Origin: Oceanospirillum linum
GTDB lineage: Bacteria; Pseudomonadota; Gammaproteobacteria; Pseudomonadales; Halomonadaceae
Assembly: GCF_001995095.2 (NCBI RefSeq)
Contig: NZ_MTSD02000001.1
Location: 372,001-436,000 of the forward strand
Direction: 5' to 3'
Length of the DNA stretch: 64,000 nucleotides
Shown: in pieces, positions 20,102 to 29,390 of the stretch
How positions within the stretch are numbered: the stretch's first letter is position 1
How the letters are laid out: each line of letters opens with the position of its first letter
Translations under genes and position numbers: made by a program
Notes under the pieces: model-generated
Told to the model about the DNA's origin: nothing
The model's input: only the letters and a program-made list of their open reading frames with translations
Databases searched by the model: none

Positions 20102-21100
20102 CTAAGAAACCAGATAATCTACAACGAACACAAATATACTGCCAACGACGAGCCAGGCAAGCAGTACTCGTTCTACCAGTTTCTCTGCCGCCCTGAGATC
20201 TTTAACTTGCGGAGGACTGCCCTCTCCTAATATAGGGCGCTCTTTCCAGTGCCCATGGTAAGTATCACCGCCCCCCAGCCGTACTTTTAATGCACCGGCA
20301 CCAGCAGCCATAACAGGCCCGGCATTGGGGCTCTCCCAATCGCCACTCTGTTTCCACCAGCAACGCAAACCAGACTTGATGCCTGCAGTACCATAGGGGC
20401 TATTCAAAGCATAAAAGAGCGCGGAAATACGGGCAGGAACCAGGTTCAGTACGTCATCAAAACGAGCCGCTGCCCAGCCAAAACTTAAAAAACGTTCCGT
20501 TTTATACCCCCACATCGCATCCAGTGTATTCGCCATACGATACAGCAAAACACCGGGAGCCCCAGCGAGTAAAAACCAGAACACTGCAGCGAAGGCACTG
20601 TCATTACCGTTCTCAAGACCGGACTCAATGGCTGCCCGTGTCACACGCATCGCATCCATATCAGAGGTATCCCGACTAACGATCCATCCCACATAAAATC
20701 GGGCCCGGTCCAAATCTCCGGCTAGCAGAGGGCGCTCAATCTGAATCAGATGCTGGCTCAGACTTTTAGCTCCTAGGGCAAAATAGAGCACGCCACCTTG
20801 CAGCACAAGATGCACCCAAAACAGGTAACCCGTTTCCATCTCAGGTATAAGACAAAACATCAGGGCAAGAAAAGGAAGCAGCGCCAACAGTAGGGCAAGA
20901 ATACCCAGAAAACGCTTTTTAGCCACCGAAACAGAATGATCCTGCAGCTGGCTATCAGGGTTTAACCCCCGTTCCACCCAACTTACAAGGCTGCCATAAC
21001 CCACCAGCGGATGCCAGAAAGGCAGTTCACCAAAACGAAAGTCCAACCACCAACCCAACCAAAGCGCGAAGAAAATAATCTCTGGTGCATATAGCGCCAT
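20102..21100 (-). CDS. cbiB: Adenosylcobinamide-phosphate synthase (CbiB/CobD)
   Basis: A 332-residue membrane protein with several hydrophobic helices. Motifs PFWHPLVGYGSLVSWVE, YVGWIVSRDTSDMD, AAIESGLENGNDSAFA and RFDDVLNLVPARISAL are characteristic of CbiB, which attaches the aminopropanol (phosphate) linker to adenosylcobyric acid. It is the first gene of a two-gene unit with cobC and is divergent from cobQ. Confidence 0.93.
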   Translation of the reverse strand: MALYAPEIIFFALWLGWWLDFRFGELPFWHPLVGYGSLVSWVERGLNPDSQLQDHSVSVAKKRFLGILALLLALLPFLALMFCLIPEMETGYLFWVHLVLQGGVLYFALGAKSLSQHLIQIERPLLAGDLDRARFYVGWIVSRDTSDMDAMRVTRAAIESGLENGNDSAFAAVFWFLLAGAPGVLLYRMANTLDAMWGYKTERFLSFGWAAARFDDVLNLVPARISALFYALNSPYGTAGIKSGLRCWWKQSGDWESPNAGPVMAAGAGALKVRLGGGDTYHGHWKERPILGEGSPPQVKDLRAAEKLVERVLLAWLVVGSIFVFVVDYLVS

Positions 21101-21252
21101 AGGAACTCCAAGATCGAATGCTCAAATGGCTGACGTAAGTGGCCATCAACCTACAGTAAAAAATGCGCTATCATATCGCCTTTTTTCAGTACCGTCTTTT
21201 CAGTACCTGCCTTTTTAAATATCAACACGACAAACGAACCGGAACCGATACG

Positions 21253-22749
21253 ATGGCCACCTGCAAAACGCTTATGATTCAGGGTACCACCTCCGATGCT
21301 GGCAAAAGCGCTATGGTGACCGGGCTTTGTCGCTTGCTCGCGCGCAAAGGTATCAGAGTCGTACCCTTTAAACCTCAGAATATGGCACTGAATAGTGCCG
21401 TAACGATTGATGGCGGTGAAATCGGCCGAGCACAGGCAGCACAGGCACAGGCCTGCTTTCTCGAACCCCATACCGATATGAACCCGATACTTCTGAAGCC
21501 CAATTCAGATACCGGAGCACAGGTCATTATCCAGGGTAAAGCGATCACCAATATGGATGCTCGTGTTTATCATAACTACAAACAGGAGGCGATGAAGGCT
21601 GTACTGGATAGCTATCAGCGCCTGCAGCAGCAATATGATGTCATTCTGGTAGAGGGCGCAGGCAGCCCTGCCGAGATCAATTTAAGAGATCGCGATATTG
21701 CCAATATGGGTTTTGCTGAAGCTGTGGACTGCCCTGTAGCGATTGTCGCTGACATCGACAAAGGAGGGGTTTTTGCCCACTTAGTTGGCACTCTGGATCT
21801 GTTGTCAGAATCTGAACAGCAGCGCACCATCGGCTTTCTGATCAACCGCTTCCGTGGGGATATCGCTCTTTTAAAGCCTGGTAATGACTGGCTGGAAGCA
21901 CGTACTCAAAAGCCTGTACTGGGCGTGATTCCTTTTTTACATGGGCTTTGTCTCGAAGCGGAAGATGGCATTGGCGGGACAGGAGGGGACAGTGGCCGCG
22001 AAGATTCAATTAGGATTATAGCCCCAGTACTGCCTCGTATCAGTAACCACACTGACTTTGACCCTCTGCGCCACCACCCGCAGGTAGACTTCCACTTTGT
22101 AGCACCGGATGAGGTGCCGCCGCCAGCAGATTTGATTGTGATTCCCGGCAGTAAAAGTGTACAGGCAGATCTGAGCTGGCTACGGAAACAAGGCTGGGAA
22201 GCATATCTGAATAAACACCTTCGTTATGGTGGCAAAATTTTAGGCATCTGTGGCGGCTTTCAAATGCTCGGCCAGTGGTTGCATGACCCGAAAGGTATTG
22301 AAGGCACTCCGGGTAGTCTTGCAGGGCTCGGCTTTCTGGAGGCAGAAACAACCCTTGCTTCCGAAAAGCAGCTAAAAGAGGTGAATGGTGTGCTGAACCT
22401 TCAGCAATGCAAGCCCTCAGGCTCTGAACCGTTAACCCCGGTATATGGCTATGAAATACACGCTGGAATCACCACCGGAGACGCTTTATCTAACCCTCTG
22501 GTGCGACTGAGCCATGGTAAAAATGACGGGGCTTTATCAGCAGATGGTCAGGTAGCTGGCAGCTATCTGCATGGACTGTTTGATCATCCGCAAGCCTGCC
22601 AGGAGATTCTGAAATGGGCCGGGCTTAATCACGCAGAGCACTTCGATATCCGTACTCTGCATGAAGATGCCATTGAACGTCTTGCAGATGCACTGGAGGC
22701 CAGCCTGAACCTTAAACACTTATCTGAACTCACCGGTATCCCTTTTTGA
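21253..22749 (+). CDS. cobQ: Adenosylcobyric acid synthase (glutamine-hydrolysing)
   Basis: CobQ/CbiP amidates four side chains of adenosylcobyrinic a,c-diamide. The N-terminal P-loop-like domain starts [20 protein letters not shown] and the C-terminal class-I glutaminase-like domain carries [10 protein letters not shown] with the expected nucleophile C333. The frame is open 90 bases further upstream, but homologues start at the [16 protein letters not shown] segment, so the ATG at 21253 is preferred (498 residues). The ribosome site is weak. Divergent from cbiB-cobC. Confidence 0.94.
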   Translation: MATCKTLMIQGTTSDAGKSAMVTGLCRLLARKGIRVVPFKPQNMALNSAVTIDGGEIGRAQAAQAQACFLEPHTDMNPILLKPNSDTGAQVIIQGKAITNMDARVYHNYKQEAMKAVLDSYQRLQQQYDVILVEGAGSPAEINLRDRDIANMGFAEAVDCPVAIVADIDKGGVFAHLVGTLDLLSESEQQRTIGFLINRFRGDIALLKPGNDWLEARTQKPVLGVIPFLHGLCLEAEDGIGGTGGDSGREDSIRIIAPVLPRISNHTDFDPLRHHPQVDFHFVAPDEVPPPADLIVIPGSKSVQADLSWLRKQGWEAYLNKHLRYGGKILGICGGFQMLGQWLHDPKGIEGTPGSLAGLGFLEAETTLASEKQLKEVNGVLNLQQCKPSGSEPLTPVYGYEIHAGITTGDALSNPLVRLSHGKNDGALSADGQVAGSYLHGLFDHPQACQEILKWAGLNHAEHFDIRTLHEDAIERLADALEASLNLKHLSELTGIPF

Positions 22750-22862
22750 GGGTGAGTATCATTTGACCGCACCTACAGACACCGCCTTACGCCCTGATAT
22801 AATCCGGGGCCATTTAACCAGATAACGATCATTATCAGCTTTATTTTTCGGAAATAAAAAAT

Positions 22863-23777
22863 ATGCAAACACGAACTCTACGCTCTGATCTTATGCTGCT
22901 GATTACCGCGGCTATCTGGGGCACCGCCTTTGTCGCACAGCGGGTAGGCATGGATTATGTTGGCCCTTTTACCTTTACTGCAGCCCGTTTCTTTCTTGGT
23001 GCGCTTTCCCTACTGCCACTTTTATGGATTCTGAAGCCAGCAGCTATTCAGCCAACAACAGGCAAAGCCCGCCTGAACATATGGCAGGGAGGCTTGATCG
23101 CAGGTAGTTTTCTTTTTGCTGGTGCCACTCTTCAGCAGGTTGGACTTCAGTATACCACCGCAGGTAATGCCGGTTTTATCACGGGTCTTTACATCATTCT
23201 GGTACCCATTATGGCACTGCTTTGGGGGCAGAAAACCGGACGAAACACCTGGATTGGCGGAGTACTGGCCGTAGTAGGCCTGTACCTGCTGAGTATCACC
23301 GATGACTTCACACTGGCATACGGCGACCTTTTGCAGCTGATCGGTGCTCTTTTTTGGGCCGGCCACGTGCTGATAATCGGTTGGCTTTCACCGCAAATGG
23401 ATGCTCTGCGACTTTCTATTGTGCAATTTTTTACCTGTGGCCTTGTGAGCCTGGGTGTGGCGCTTTTCATCGAAAATCCAACCTTTGCCAATATCGGTAT
23501 GGCCTGGCAGCCAATCGCTTATGCAGGCCTTCTATCCGTTGGGGTTGCCTATACGCTTCAGGTATTTGCTCAAAAAACAGCGCCTGCGTCTCATGCTGCG
23601 ATAATTCTTAGCCTAGAGGCTGTATTCGCTGTTATTGGTGGTTATTTTCTTCTCGGCGAGCGTCTGGATAGCCAGGGGGTTGTCGGGTGTGGCCTGATGC
23701 TGGCAGGTATGTTGATTTCGCAAATTTCAACGAATAAAAGCCCGAAAAAAGAACCTCAGGTTGAAATGCTACATTAA
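22863..23777 (+). CDS. EamA-family (DMT) transporter
   Basis: A 304-residue inner-membrane protein of ten predicted helices in two EamA repeats. The N-terminal segment LLITAAIWGTAFVAQRVGMDYVGPFTFTAARF and the second-repeat GDLLQLIGALFWAGHVL are typical drug/metabolite transporter signatures. Substrate unknown. It lies between cobQ and cobU, but such transporters are common passengers and nothing in the sequence links it to corrinoids. A TATAAT box at 22798-22803 may belong to its promoter, though no good -35 is seen. Confidence 0.85.
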   Translation: MQTRTLRSDLMLLITAAIWGTAFVAQRVGMDYVGPFTFTAARFFLGALSLLPLLWILKPAAIQPTTGKARLNIWQGGLIAGSFLFAGATLQQVGLQYTTAGNAGFITGLYIILVPIMALLWGQKTGRNTWIGGVLAVVGLYLLSITDDFTLAYGDLLQLIGALFWAGHVLIIGWLSPQMDALRLSIVQFFTCGLVSLGVALFIENPTFANIGMAWQPIAYAGLLSVGVAYTLQVFAQKTAPASHAAIILSLEAVFAVIGGYFLLGERLDSQGVVGCGLMLAGMLISQISTNKSPKKEPQVEMLH

Positions 23778-23793
23778 CTTCCCTTTGTACTAA

Positions 23794-23827
23794 AACACTG
23801 CTCAGATCTCATGGTCTGAGCAGTGTT
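23794..23827. terminator. Hairpin between convergent EamA transporter and cobU genes
   Basis: A perfect 13-base stem (AACACTGCTCAGA/TCTGAGCAGTGTT) with an eight-base loop. On the minus strand it is followed by TTTT, so it most likely terminates cobU; the cobU stop codon overlaps its base. It may also serve the plus-strand gene. Confidence 0.7.
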
Positions 23828-24362
23828 ATCCGTGATCGTCTATTTTCGTTTTCAGTATCTGAGGAATACCGGCGGTCACAAAGATAACTTCATCCGCAAT
23901 CTCGGCAATTTTTTGGTGTAATCGACCAGATTCATCCACAAAGCGCCTTGCCAGCTTATTCGTCGGAACAACCCCCTGACCGACCTCATTACTGACCAGA
24001 ATCAGATGGCCATCAACCCCTTTTCTGAGGAAGCTAAGAAAGTCTTCCTGCCGTTTTATCAGCGCCTGATCATCATCCAGCAATAACAGATTGGTCATCC
24101 ACAAAGTCAAACAGTCCAGCAACACACAGCCTTTCTGATCACAGGCCCGGAGCTTGATAACAGGAAGGATATCCAGAGGTGCCTCAATGGTTGGCCACTC
24201 TGCCGGACGACTGGTTTGATGATGCCGCACACGATTCGCCATCTCATCATCCCACACCTGGGCGGTTGCCAGATAATGCACAGGTAACCCGCTGCAGGAT
24301 GCTATTTTTTCCGCTAGTCCACTCTTACCGGAGCGGGCACCACCGAGAATAAAACTAATCAC
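23826..24362 (-). CDS. cobU: Bifunctional adenosylcobinamide kinase / adenosylcobinamide-phosphate guanylyltransferase
   Basis: CobU/CobP phosphorylates adenosylcobinamide and transfers GMP to it in nucleotide-loop assembly. The 178-residue protein has P-loop GGARSGKS (residues 7-14), the HHQTSRPAEWPTIEAP segment containing the guanylylated-histidine region, and SNEVGQGVVP. The frame stays open to a TTG at 24383, but GTG at 24362 gives MISFILGGARSGKS, matches the family start and has AGTGAG six bases upstream. It shares the region with cobC, cbiB and cobQ; cobS and cobT are not in the window. Confidence 0.93.
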   Translation of the reverse strand: MISFILGGARSGKSGLAEKIASCSGLPVHYLATAQVWDDEMANRVRHHQTSRPAEWPTIEAPLDILPVIKLRACDQKGCVLLDCLTLWMTNLLLLDDDQALIKRQEDFLSFLRKGVDGHLILVSNEVGQGVVPTNKLARRFVDESGRLHQKIAEIADEVIFVTAGIPQILKTKIDDHG

Positions 24363-24536
24363 ATCGTTCTCACTTAAATACAAAATAAAGCATCAACTAA
24401 TCACATCGGGTATTGTGATCAGTTATGCTGGAAGCTTAAGCTGAACTTTGTCAGCCTCCCTCTGTCCAGAAGGTATCGTCTGCGTCATTTCTACTGATTT
24501 TAAATTGCAGACCTCAGACAATAAAAGGATACACCT

Positions 24537-25241
24537 GTGAAAAATAAATTGATCGCATTCGCTGGTATTATATGGATGACACTGGCATTTCAGGCCTACG
24601 CACAATCACCGGAACAACCTCATATTATCGTTCAGGCTGAAGGCGTTGAATACACCTTACCCGACCAGGTTACACTCAGCCTGACATTGGAAAATGTCAG
24701 CCCACACTTATCCAAAGCCCGGGATAATGTAGAACAACGGAGCGAACAACTACTGCGTAGTATCCGCCGTTTTCAGTTGGATGATAAAGACATTGAAGCG
24801 GGGCAGGTTCGGGTTCAACCTGAATACCAATGGGAAAATAATAAACGTATCCAGACGGGTACCAAGGTCAGCCGGAGTATGCAGTTTCATATCCGGGACC
24901 TGAGTATCTACCCGGACGTGCTGGATGAAATCTTCTCTGCGAAGGTGGACTCTATGGCTCAGGTGATATTTTCCCATAGCCAAGCGGAAACATTGCAACA
25001 GCGTTCTCTGGCCAAAGCTGTGAAAAATGCGAAAGAGAAAGCAGAACTGATGGCACGTCAGCTGGGGCAACGAGTAGGTAAAGCTTACATGATTGAAGAA
25101 GCAGGGTTTAGTCACCCAACGCCTGTTGCCCGCAAAGAAGTTATGATGCTGGCCGATGCAGCCCCGCAAGCTAAAACCGATTATCAGCCCGGTGAGGTAG
25201 CCTTTCGCAGTCAAGTGCGTATTGTCTTTTATCTGAACTGA
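24537..25241 (+). CDS. SIMPL-domain (DUF541/YggE-like) periplasmic protein
   Basis: A 234-residue protein starting at GTG with AAAGGA upstream. Residues 1-22 form a signal peptide ending AYA-Q. The mature part is one SIMPL domain: IIVQAEGVEYTLPDQVTLSLTLE at the front, DIEAGQVRVQPEYQW, and LAKAVKNAKEKAELMARQLGQRVG in the second half. E. coli YggE, of the same family, has been linked to oxidative stress; the molecular role is not known. It ends at a strong terminator shared with convergent metZ. Confidence 0.85.
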   Translation: MKNKLIAFAGIIWMTLAFQAYAQSPEQPHIIVQAEGVEYTLPDQVTLSLTLENVSPHLSKARDNVEQRSEQLLRSIRRFQLDDKDIEAGQVRVQPEYQWENNKRIQTGTKVSRSMQFHIRDLSIYPDVLDEIFSAKVDSMAQVIFSHSQAETLQQRSLAKAVKNAKEKAELMARQLGQRVGKAYMIEEAGFSHPTPVARKEVMMLADAAPQAKTDYQPGEVAFRSQVRIVFYLN

Positions 25242-25263
25242 CAGCAAATAACCTGCTACAGAC

Positions 25264-25296
25264 AAAATGGGCGCTTCACCTGAAGCGCCCATTTTT
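25264..25296. terminator. Bidirectional intrinsic terminator between the SIMPL gene and metZ
   Basis: Long stem around GGGCGCTTCA/TGAAGCGCCC followed by TTTTTT on the plus strand and preceded by AAAA, giving TTTT on the minus strand. It lies between convergent genes and can serve both. Confidence 0.9.
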
Positions 25297-25340
25297 TATA
25301 CCGAGGGCTTAGCTATCCACCCTTCTTCACTTTTTACCGG

Positions 25341-26534
25341 TCAGATCTTTGCCAGACCCCGGGCCAGATCCGTTTTCAGATCTTCCAGTGTTTCCAGCCC
25401 AACAGCAATACGCAGCATACCATCGGTTATACCTGCTTCATCACGTTCCTGCTGGCTGATACGTCCATGCGTGGTACTGGCCGGATGTGTGATGGTGGTT
25501 TTCACATCCCCCAGGTTCGCCGTGATCGACATCATCTCCGTGCTATCAATAACTGTCCATGCACCCTCTTTACCGCCACGCACTTCGATTGAAAGCACAG
25601 CACCAAAAGCAGACTGCTGCTTTTTAGCCAACTCATGATCAGGGTGCGATGCTAAACCCGAGTAATTAACTTTAGCCACCTGCGGTTGCTGCTCCAGCCA
25701 TTGAGCCAGTGCCAGAGCATTTTCACTGTGTGCTTTCATACGCAGGTTAAGTGTCTCCAGACCTTTCAGGAAGACCCAGGCATTAAATGGACTCAGGCTT
25801 GGGCCACAGGTACGTACAAAGCCGACAACCTGCTCCATATCCTGGGCATTACCCACAACAACACCGCCAATGCACCGCCCCTGTCCGTCCAGATACTTGG
25901 TGGCAGAATGGATTACAATATCAGCCCCCATAGACAGCGGTCGCTGCAGAGCCGGTGTGCAGAAACAGTTATCAACAATCAGCTTCGCACCTTTGCCATG
26001 GGCAATCTCTGCAACTCTTGCAATATCAGCCAGCTCACAGGATGGGTTGGATGGCGTTTCCAGGAAATATAGTTTTGTGCGCTCTGTAGCAACGTCAGCC
26101 CAACCAGCATAATCCTGAAGATCCACGTAGCTGATGCTGACGCCGAACTTCTTCATATATTTTTCAAAAAGATTAACTGTTGAGCCAAAAATATTGCGGG
26201 AAGCCACGATATGGTCACCCGCTTCCAACAGTGCCATACAGGTACTCAGAATTGCAGCCATACCTGATGCAGTACCCACAGCCTTTTCGCCACCTTCCAG
26301 GGCTGCGATACGCTGCTCAAACATGCGTACTGTTGGGTTGGTAAAGCGTGAATAAACATTCCCCGGCTCCTCACCGGAAAAACGCGCAGCCGCCTCAGCC
26401 GCAGAGCCAAAAACAAAACTTGAGGTAGGGTAAATCGCTTCGCTATGCTCACCTTCCTGAGACCGGGTCTGGCCGGCACGAACGCCTAATGTCTCCAGTC
26501 CCCACTCATGGGCATTAATATCAAAATCGTTCAT
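25341..26534 (-). CDS. metZ: O-succinylhomoserine sulfhydrylase
   Basis: Cys/Met-metabolism PLP enzyme of 397 residues that makes homocysteine directly from O-succinylhomoserine and sulfide. The N-terminus (GLETLGVRAGQTRS, EAIYPTSSFVFGSA, NVYSRFTNPTV) and the motif SATKYLDGQGR, with PLP lysine K213, match MetZ. The position just downstream of purF is the same as in pseudomonads. A 41-base hairpin separates it from purF, so it may have its own promoter. Confidence 0.93.
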   Translation of the reverse strand: MNDFDINAHEWGLETLGVRAGQTRSQEGEHSEAIYPTSSFVFGSAAEAAARFSGEEPGNVYSRFTNPTVRMFEQRIAALEGGEKAVGTASGMAAILSTCMALLEAGDHIVASRNIFGSTVNLFEKYMKKFGVSISYVDLQDYAGWADVATERTKLYFLETPSNPSCELADIARVAEIAHGKGAKLIVDNCFCTPALQRPLSMGADIVIHSATKYLDGQGRCIGGVVVGNAQDMEQVVGFVRTCGPSLSPFNAWVFLKGLETLNLRMKAHSENALALAQWLEQQPQVAKVNYSGLASHPDHELAKKQQSAFGAVLSIEVRGGKEGAWTVIDSTEMMSITANLGDVKTTITHPASTTHGRISQQERDEAGITDGMLRIAVGLETLEDLKTDLARGLAKI

Positions 26535-26593
26535 AGGGTGCTCTTTAATGGTCTGATCGGGTATGTCGCTCTTATGGGTAGAGCTCTGACAGG

Positions 26594-26634
26594 CAGGCTA
26601 AACAGATCAGGACAACCCAATCCTGTTTAGCCTG
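26594..26634. terminator. Long hairpin between purF and metZ
   Basis: A perfect 12-base stem CAGGCTAAACAG/CTGTTTAGCCTG encloses a 17-base loop that can pair further internally (AGGA...TCCT). No T-run follows on either strand, so it could be a weak terminator or an mRNA-processing or stability element at the purF 3' end. Confidence 0.5.
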
Positions 26635-26647
26635 AAGGCACGAAGGT

Positions 26648-28165
26648 TTAATCGTCCGTGCTATCGTTGTGCATATCAATCACTACATCAACCTTAGGGT
26701 TTGAATCCTGCTTAGCATCATCATTACGCTCCGCATCAATACGATCCAGGTAGGCCTGGTCAATATCGCCGGTCACATACTCACCATTAAATACTGAGCA
26801 GTCAAAGCCCTCAATCTCAGGATTGCCCTCTTTGCCACACTCAATCAGGTCATCCAGATCCTGATAAATCAACCAGTCGGCACCAATTTTCTGACCAACC
26901 TCATCATCGGTACGACCGTGAGCAATCAACTCTTCCGCAGACGGCATATCGATACCATAAACATTAGGGAAGCGAACAGCAGGTGCTGCAGAGGCAAAGT
27001 AAACATTCTTAGCACCGGCATCCCGGGCCATCTGAATGATCTGCTTACAGGTGGTTCCACGCACAATAGAGTCATCAACCAGCAATACATTACGACCTTC
27101 AAACTCGAGGTCAATGGCATTTAGTTTCTGACGCACCGATTTCTTACGCTCAGTCTGACCCGGCATAATAAAAGTACGACCGATATAACGGTTTTTGATA
27201 AAGCCTTCACGGAAAGTCACACCCAAGTGGTGTGCCAGCTCCAGAGCGGAAGTGCGGCTGGTATCCGGGATAGGGATAACCACATCGATGCCATGATCAG
27301 GGCGGTCACGCTGAATCTTTTCAGCCAGTTTCTGCCCCATACGCATACGGGATTTATGAATGTGGATACCATCCATAATGGAGTCAGGACGGGCAAGATA
27401 AACATGCTCAAAAATACAGGGGCGCGGACTTGGCTTATCAGCACATTGCTGGGTAAAAATTTCACCCTGCTTACTGATATATACCGCTTCTCCCGGCGCA
27501 ATATCCCGCACCAGTTCAAAACCTAAAACATCCAGCGCGACACTCTCAGAAGCAACCATATATTCTGTGCCCTGGTCAGTTTCACGCTTACCAAATACCG
27601 CAGGACGAATCCCCATAGGATCACGAAAAGCCACAAGACCCAAACCACTGATCATAGCAATGGCGGCATAGCCACCATTACAACGACGGTGCACACGGCG
27701 TACTGCATCAAAGATATCTTCCGGCGTTAACTGCAGCCCTTGTTTACCCAGCTCATGGGCAAATACGTTCAGTAACACCTCAGAGTCAGAGGTGGTGTTG
27801 ATATGACGCAAATCCGTATTGAATAACTCTTCAGCCAGATCTTTAGAGTTCGTCAGATTACCGTTGTGCGCCAGAGCAATACCGTAAGGTGAGTTTACAT
27901 AGAAAGGCTGAGATTCCGCTTCACTGGATGAACCCGCCGTTGGGTAGCGGACATGGCCAATACCGATATTGCCATGCAGGCGTTGCATATGACGGGTGCG
28001 AAATACATCGCGTACCAGGCCATTACTTTTACGCAGAAAAAACCGACCATCCTGGCAAGTCATCATACCGGCAGCGTCCTGTCCACGGTGTTGTAGGACA
28101 GTTAAGGCATCATAAATGGCCTGATTTACACTGCTATTGGCAACAATGCCGACGATTCCGCACAT
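26648..28165 (-). CDS. purF: Amidophosphoribosyltransferase
   Basis: First committed enzyme of purine synthesis: PRPP plus glutamine to phosphoribosylamine. The 505-residue protein starts MCGIVGIV, so C2 becomes the N-terminal glutaminase nucleophile. The PRPP-binding motif [13 protein letters not shown] lies in the C-terminal phosphoribosyltransferase domain. It follows cvpA by 44 bases, the conserved cvpA-purF pair. Confidence 0.97.
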   Translation of the reverse strand: MCGIVGIVANSSVNQAIYDALTVLQHRGQDAAGMMTCQDGRFFLRKSNGLVRDVFRTRHMQRLHGNIGIGHVRYPTAGSSSEAESQPFYVNSPYGIALAHNGNLTNSKDLAEELFNTDLRHINTTSDSEVLLNVFAHELGKQGLQLTPEDIFDAVRRVHRRCNGGYAAIAMISGLGLVAFRDPMGIRPAVFGKRETDQGTEYMVASESVALDVLGFELVRDIAPGEAVYISKQGEIFTQQCADKPSPRPCIFEHVYLARPDSIMDGIHIHKSRMRMGQKLAEKIQRDRPDHGIDVVIPIPDTSRTSALELAHHLGVTFREGFIKNRYIGRTFIMPGQTERKKSVRQKLNAIDLEFEGRNVLLVDDSIVRGTTCKQIIQMARDAGAKNVYFASAAPAVRFPNVYGIDMPSAEELIAHGRTDDEVGQKIGADWLIYQDLDDLIECGKEGNPEIEGFDCSVFNGEYVTGDIDQAYLDRIDAERNDDAKQDSNPKVDVVIDMHNDSTDD

Positions 28166-28209
28166 CTAATATCACCTCTTAGGGGTTTAGGCTACATCAA
28201 ACAAAAAAG

Positions 28210-28683
28210 TTAGCTGATCTGTCGATCAACCAGGCCTGCCGCCTGATCTCTCAAATTTTCCAGCATAGGGATAAATTGTGACTCACTCCACCAGCCTGAA
28301 TCCACCAATGGCGTCAGACTGACAACCGCGGTTAGTATCACAAGAATAGCAACACCACGAATACCACCAAATATAAAACCCAGAATACGGTCAAAGCCGC
28401 CCAGGCCACTTGCTGTCACAAGGCTATGGGCAGCCCTGGAAATCATAGAGCCCAGCATGACGATGATGATCGCGGTCAGCGCAAAACCAAGACCATTTCT
28501 GATGGTAGTATTGTCAATGTAAGGTACCAGCATATCGCTTACCTGAGGGCCAAAAAGCCGGGCAATCATAATCGCTGCGATCCAGGTGGCTAAAGCCACC
28601 AGCTCTTTTATCATGCCCCGAATCAGGCCAAAAATGGCAGAAAGTACCAAAATTGCAATAATAGCCCAATCGATCCAGATCAT
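28210..28683 (-). CDS. cvpA: CvpA family membrane protein
   Basis: A 157-residue inner-membrane protein with about four hydrophobic helices, starting MIWIDWAIIAILVLSAIFGL as in the CvpA family. E. coli CvpA was named for a requirement in colicin V production; its basic function is not settled. AAGGAG lies five bases before the ATG. It is in the usual position before purF. Confidence 0.92.
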   Translation of the reverse strand: MIWIDWAIIAILVLSAIFGLIRGMIKELVALATWIAAIMIARLFGPQVSDMLVPYIDNTTIRNGLGFALTAIIIVMLGSMISRAAHSLVTASGLGGFDRILGFIFGGIRGVAILVILTAVVSLTPLVDSGWWSESQFIPMLENLRDQAAGLVDRQIS

Positions 28684-28817
28684 GACGGCTCCTTACGTTA
28701 TTTCATCAAACGATTCATTTCCCCATATTCCACAGGGCTTACAGTTAAACAGGCTTTACTGTTTCAAAATACCCGGCCATCCGGCACTCTGAACGACTTC
28801 AGGCTTACTTCCGCCTG

Positions 28818-29312
28818 TTACTGACGCACATCGGACATCGGATCATAGCTGACCATCAAAGCTTTAATACCAAAGCCATCTTTTAGCGCTGCTTTTACCT
28901 GATCTGCTTTGCCAGGGTCTGCAAAAGGGCCAGCATAAACAACAAAATAGGGTGTGCGCTCACGAACATAGGAGCGAATAGATTTGGCGCGAATTCGGTC
29001 GCGGAGTTTGATCGCGTTATTTTTATCTTTAAAACTTGCAGCCTGCAGCGTCCAGGCTGCAAGGGTGTGGCGCTCGGATAAACCTGACTGCCATTGTCCA
29101 CGCTCAGGTGCCTTTTTTACAATATCCACTGGCTCTTTAGCCACAGGTTCATGAACTCTGATCTCAGGCTTTGGTGGTGCTGCCGGAATAGGCGTAGTGG
29201 TTTGCGATAGCTGAGGACGCTCGCCACCATCCAGTATAATAGGCAGGAAAATGACGGCGAGAGAGAGCAAAATAATGGCGCCGATAATCCGGTGTTTTAA
29301 GCCATATTTCAC
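28818..29312 (-). CDS. dedD: SPOR-domain cell-division protein (DedD-like)
   Basis: A bitopic protein of 164 residues: short cytoplasmic N-terminus, one transmembrane helix (about residues 8-28), a Pro-rich linker and a C-terminal SPOR domain (WTLQAASFKDKNNAIKLRD through YFVVYAGPF) that binds denuded septal peptidoglycan in the family. The frame opens at a TTG at 29345, but the GTG at 29312 gives MKYGLKHRIIGAIILL, has AAAAGGAA upstream and fits DedD lengths. It sits in the conserved folC-dedD-cvpA-purF order. Confidence 0.88.
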   Translation of the reverse strand: MKYGLKHRIIGAIILLSLAVIFLPIILDGGERPQLSQTTTPIPAAPPKPEIRVHEPVAKEPVDIVKKAPERGQWQSGLSERHTLAAWTLQAASFKDKNNAIKLRDRIRAKSIRSYVRERTPYFVVYAGPFADPGKADQVKAALKDGFGIKALMVSYDPMSDVRQ

Positions 29313-29390
29313 TGGTCTGTTCCTTTTATACCGGGCTTTGGACAACCCTTCATATTTGCTTTTAAAAAGATATCTCTGGGCACAAACATA

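Noticed and set aside
21101-21252. Possible cobalamin riboswitch between cbiB and cobQ
   Set aside because: The region was read on both strands and I could not identify the conserved B12-box-like core or enough paired elements.
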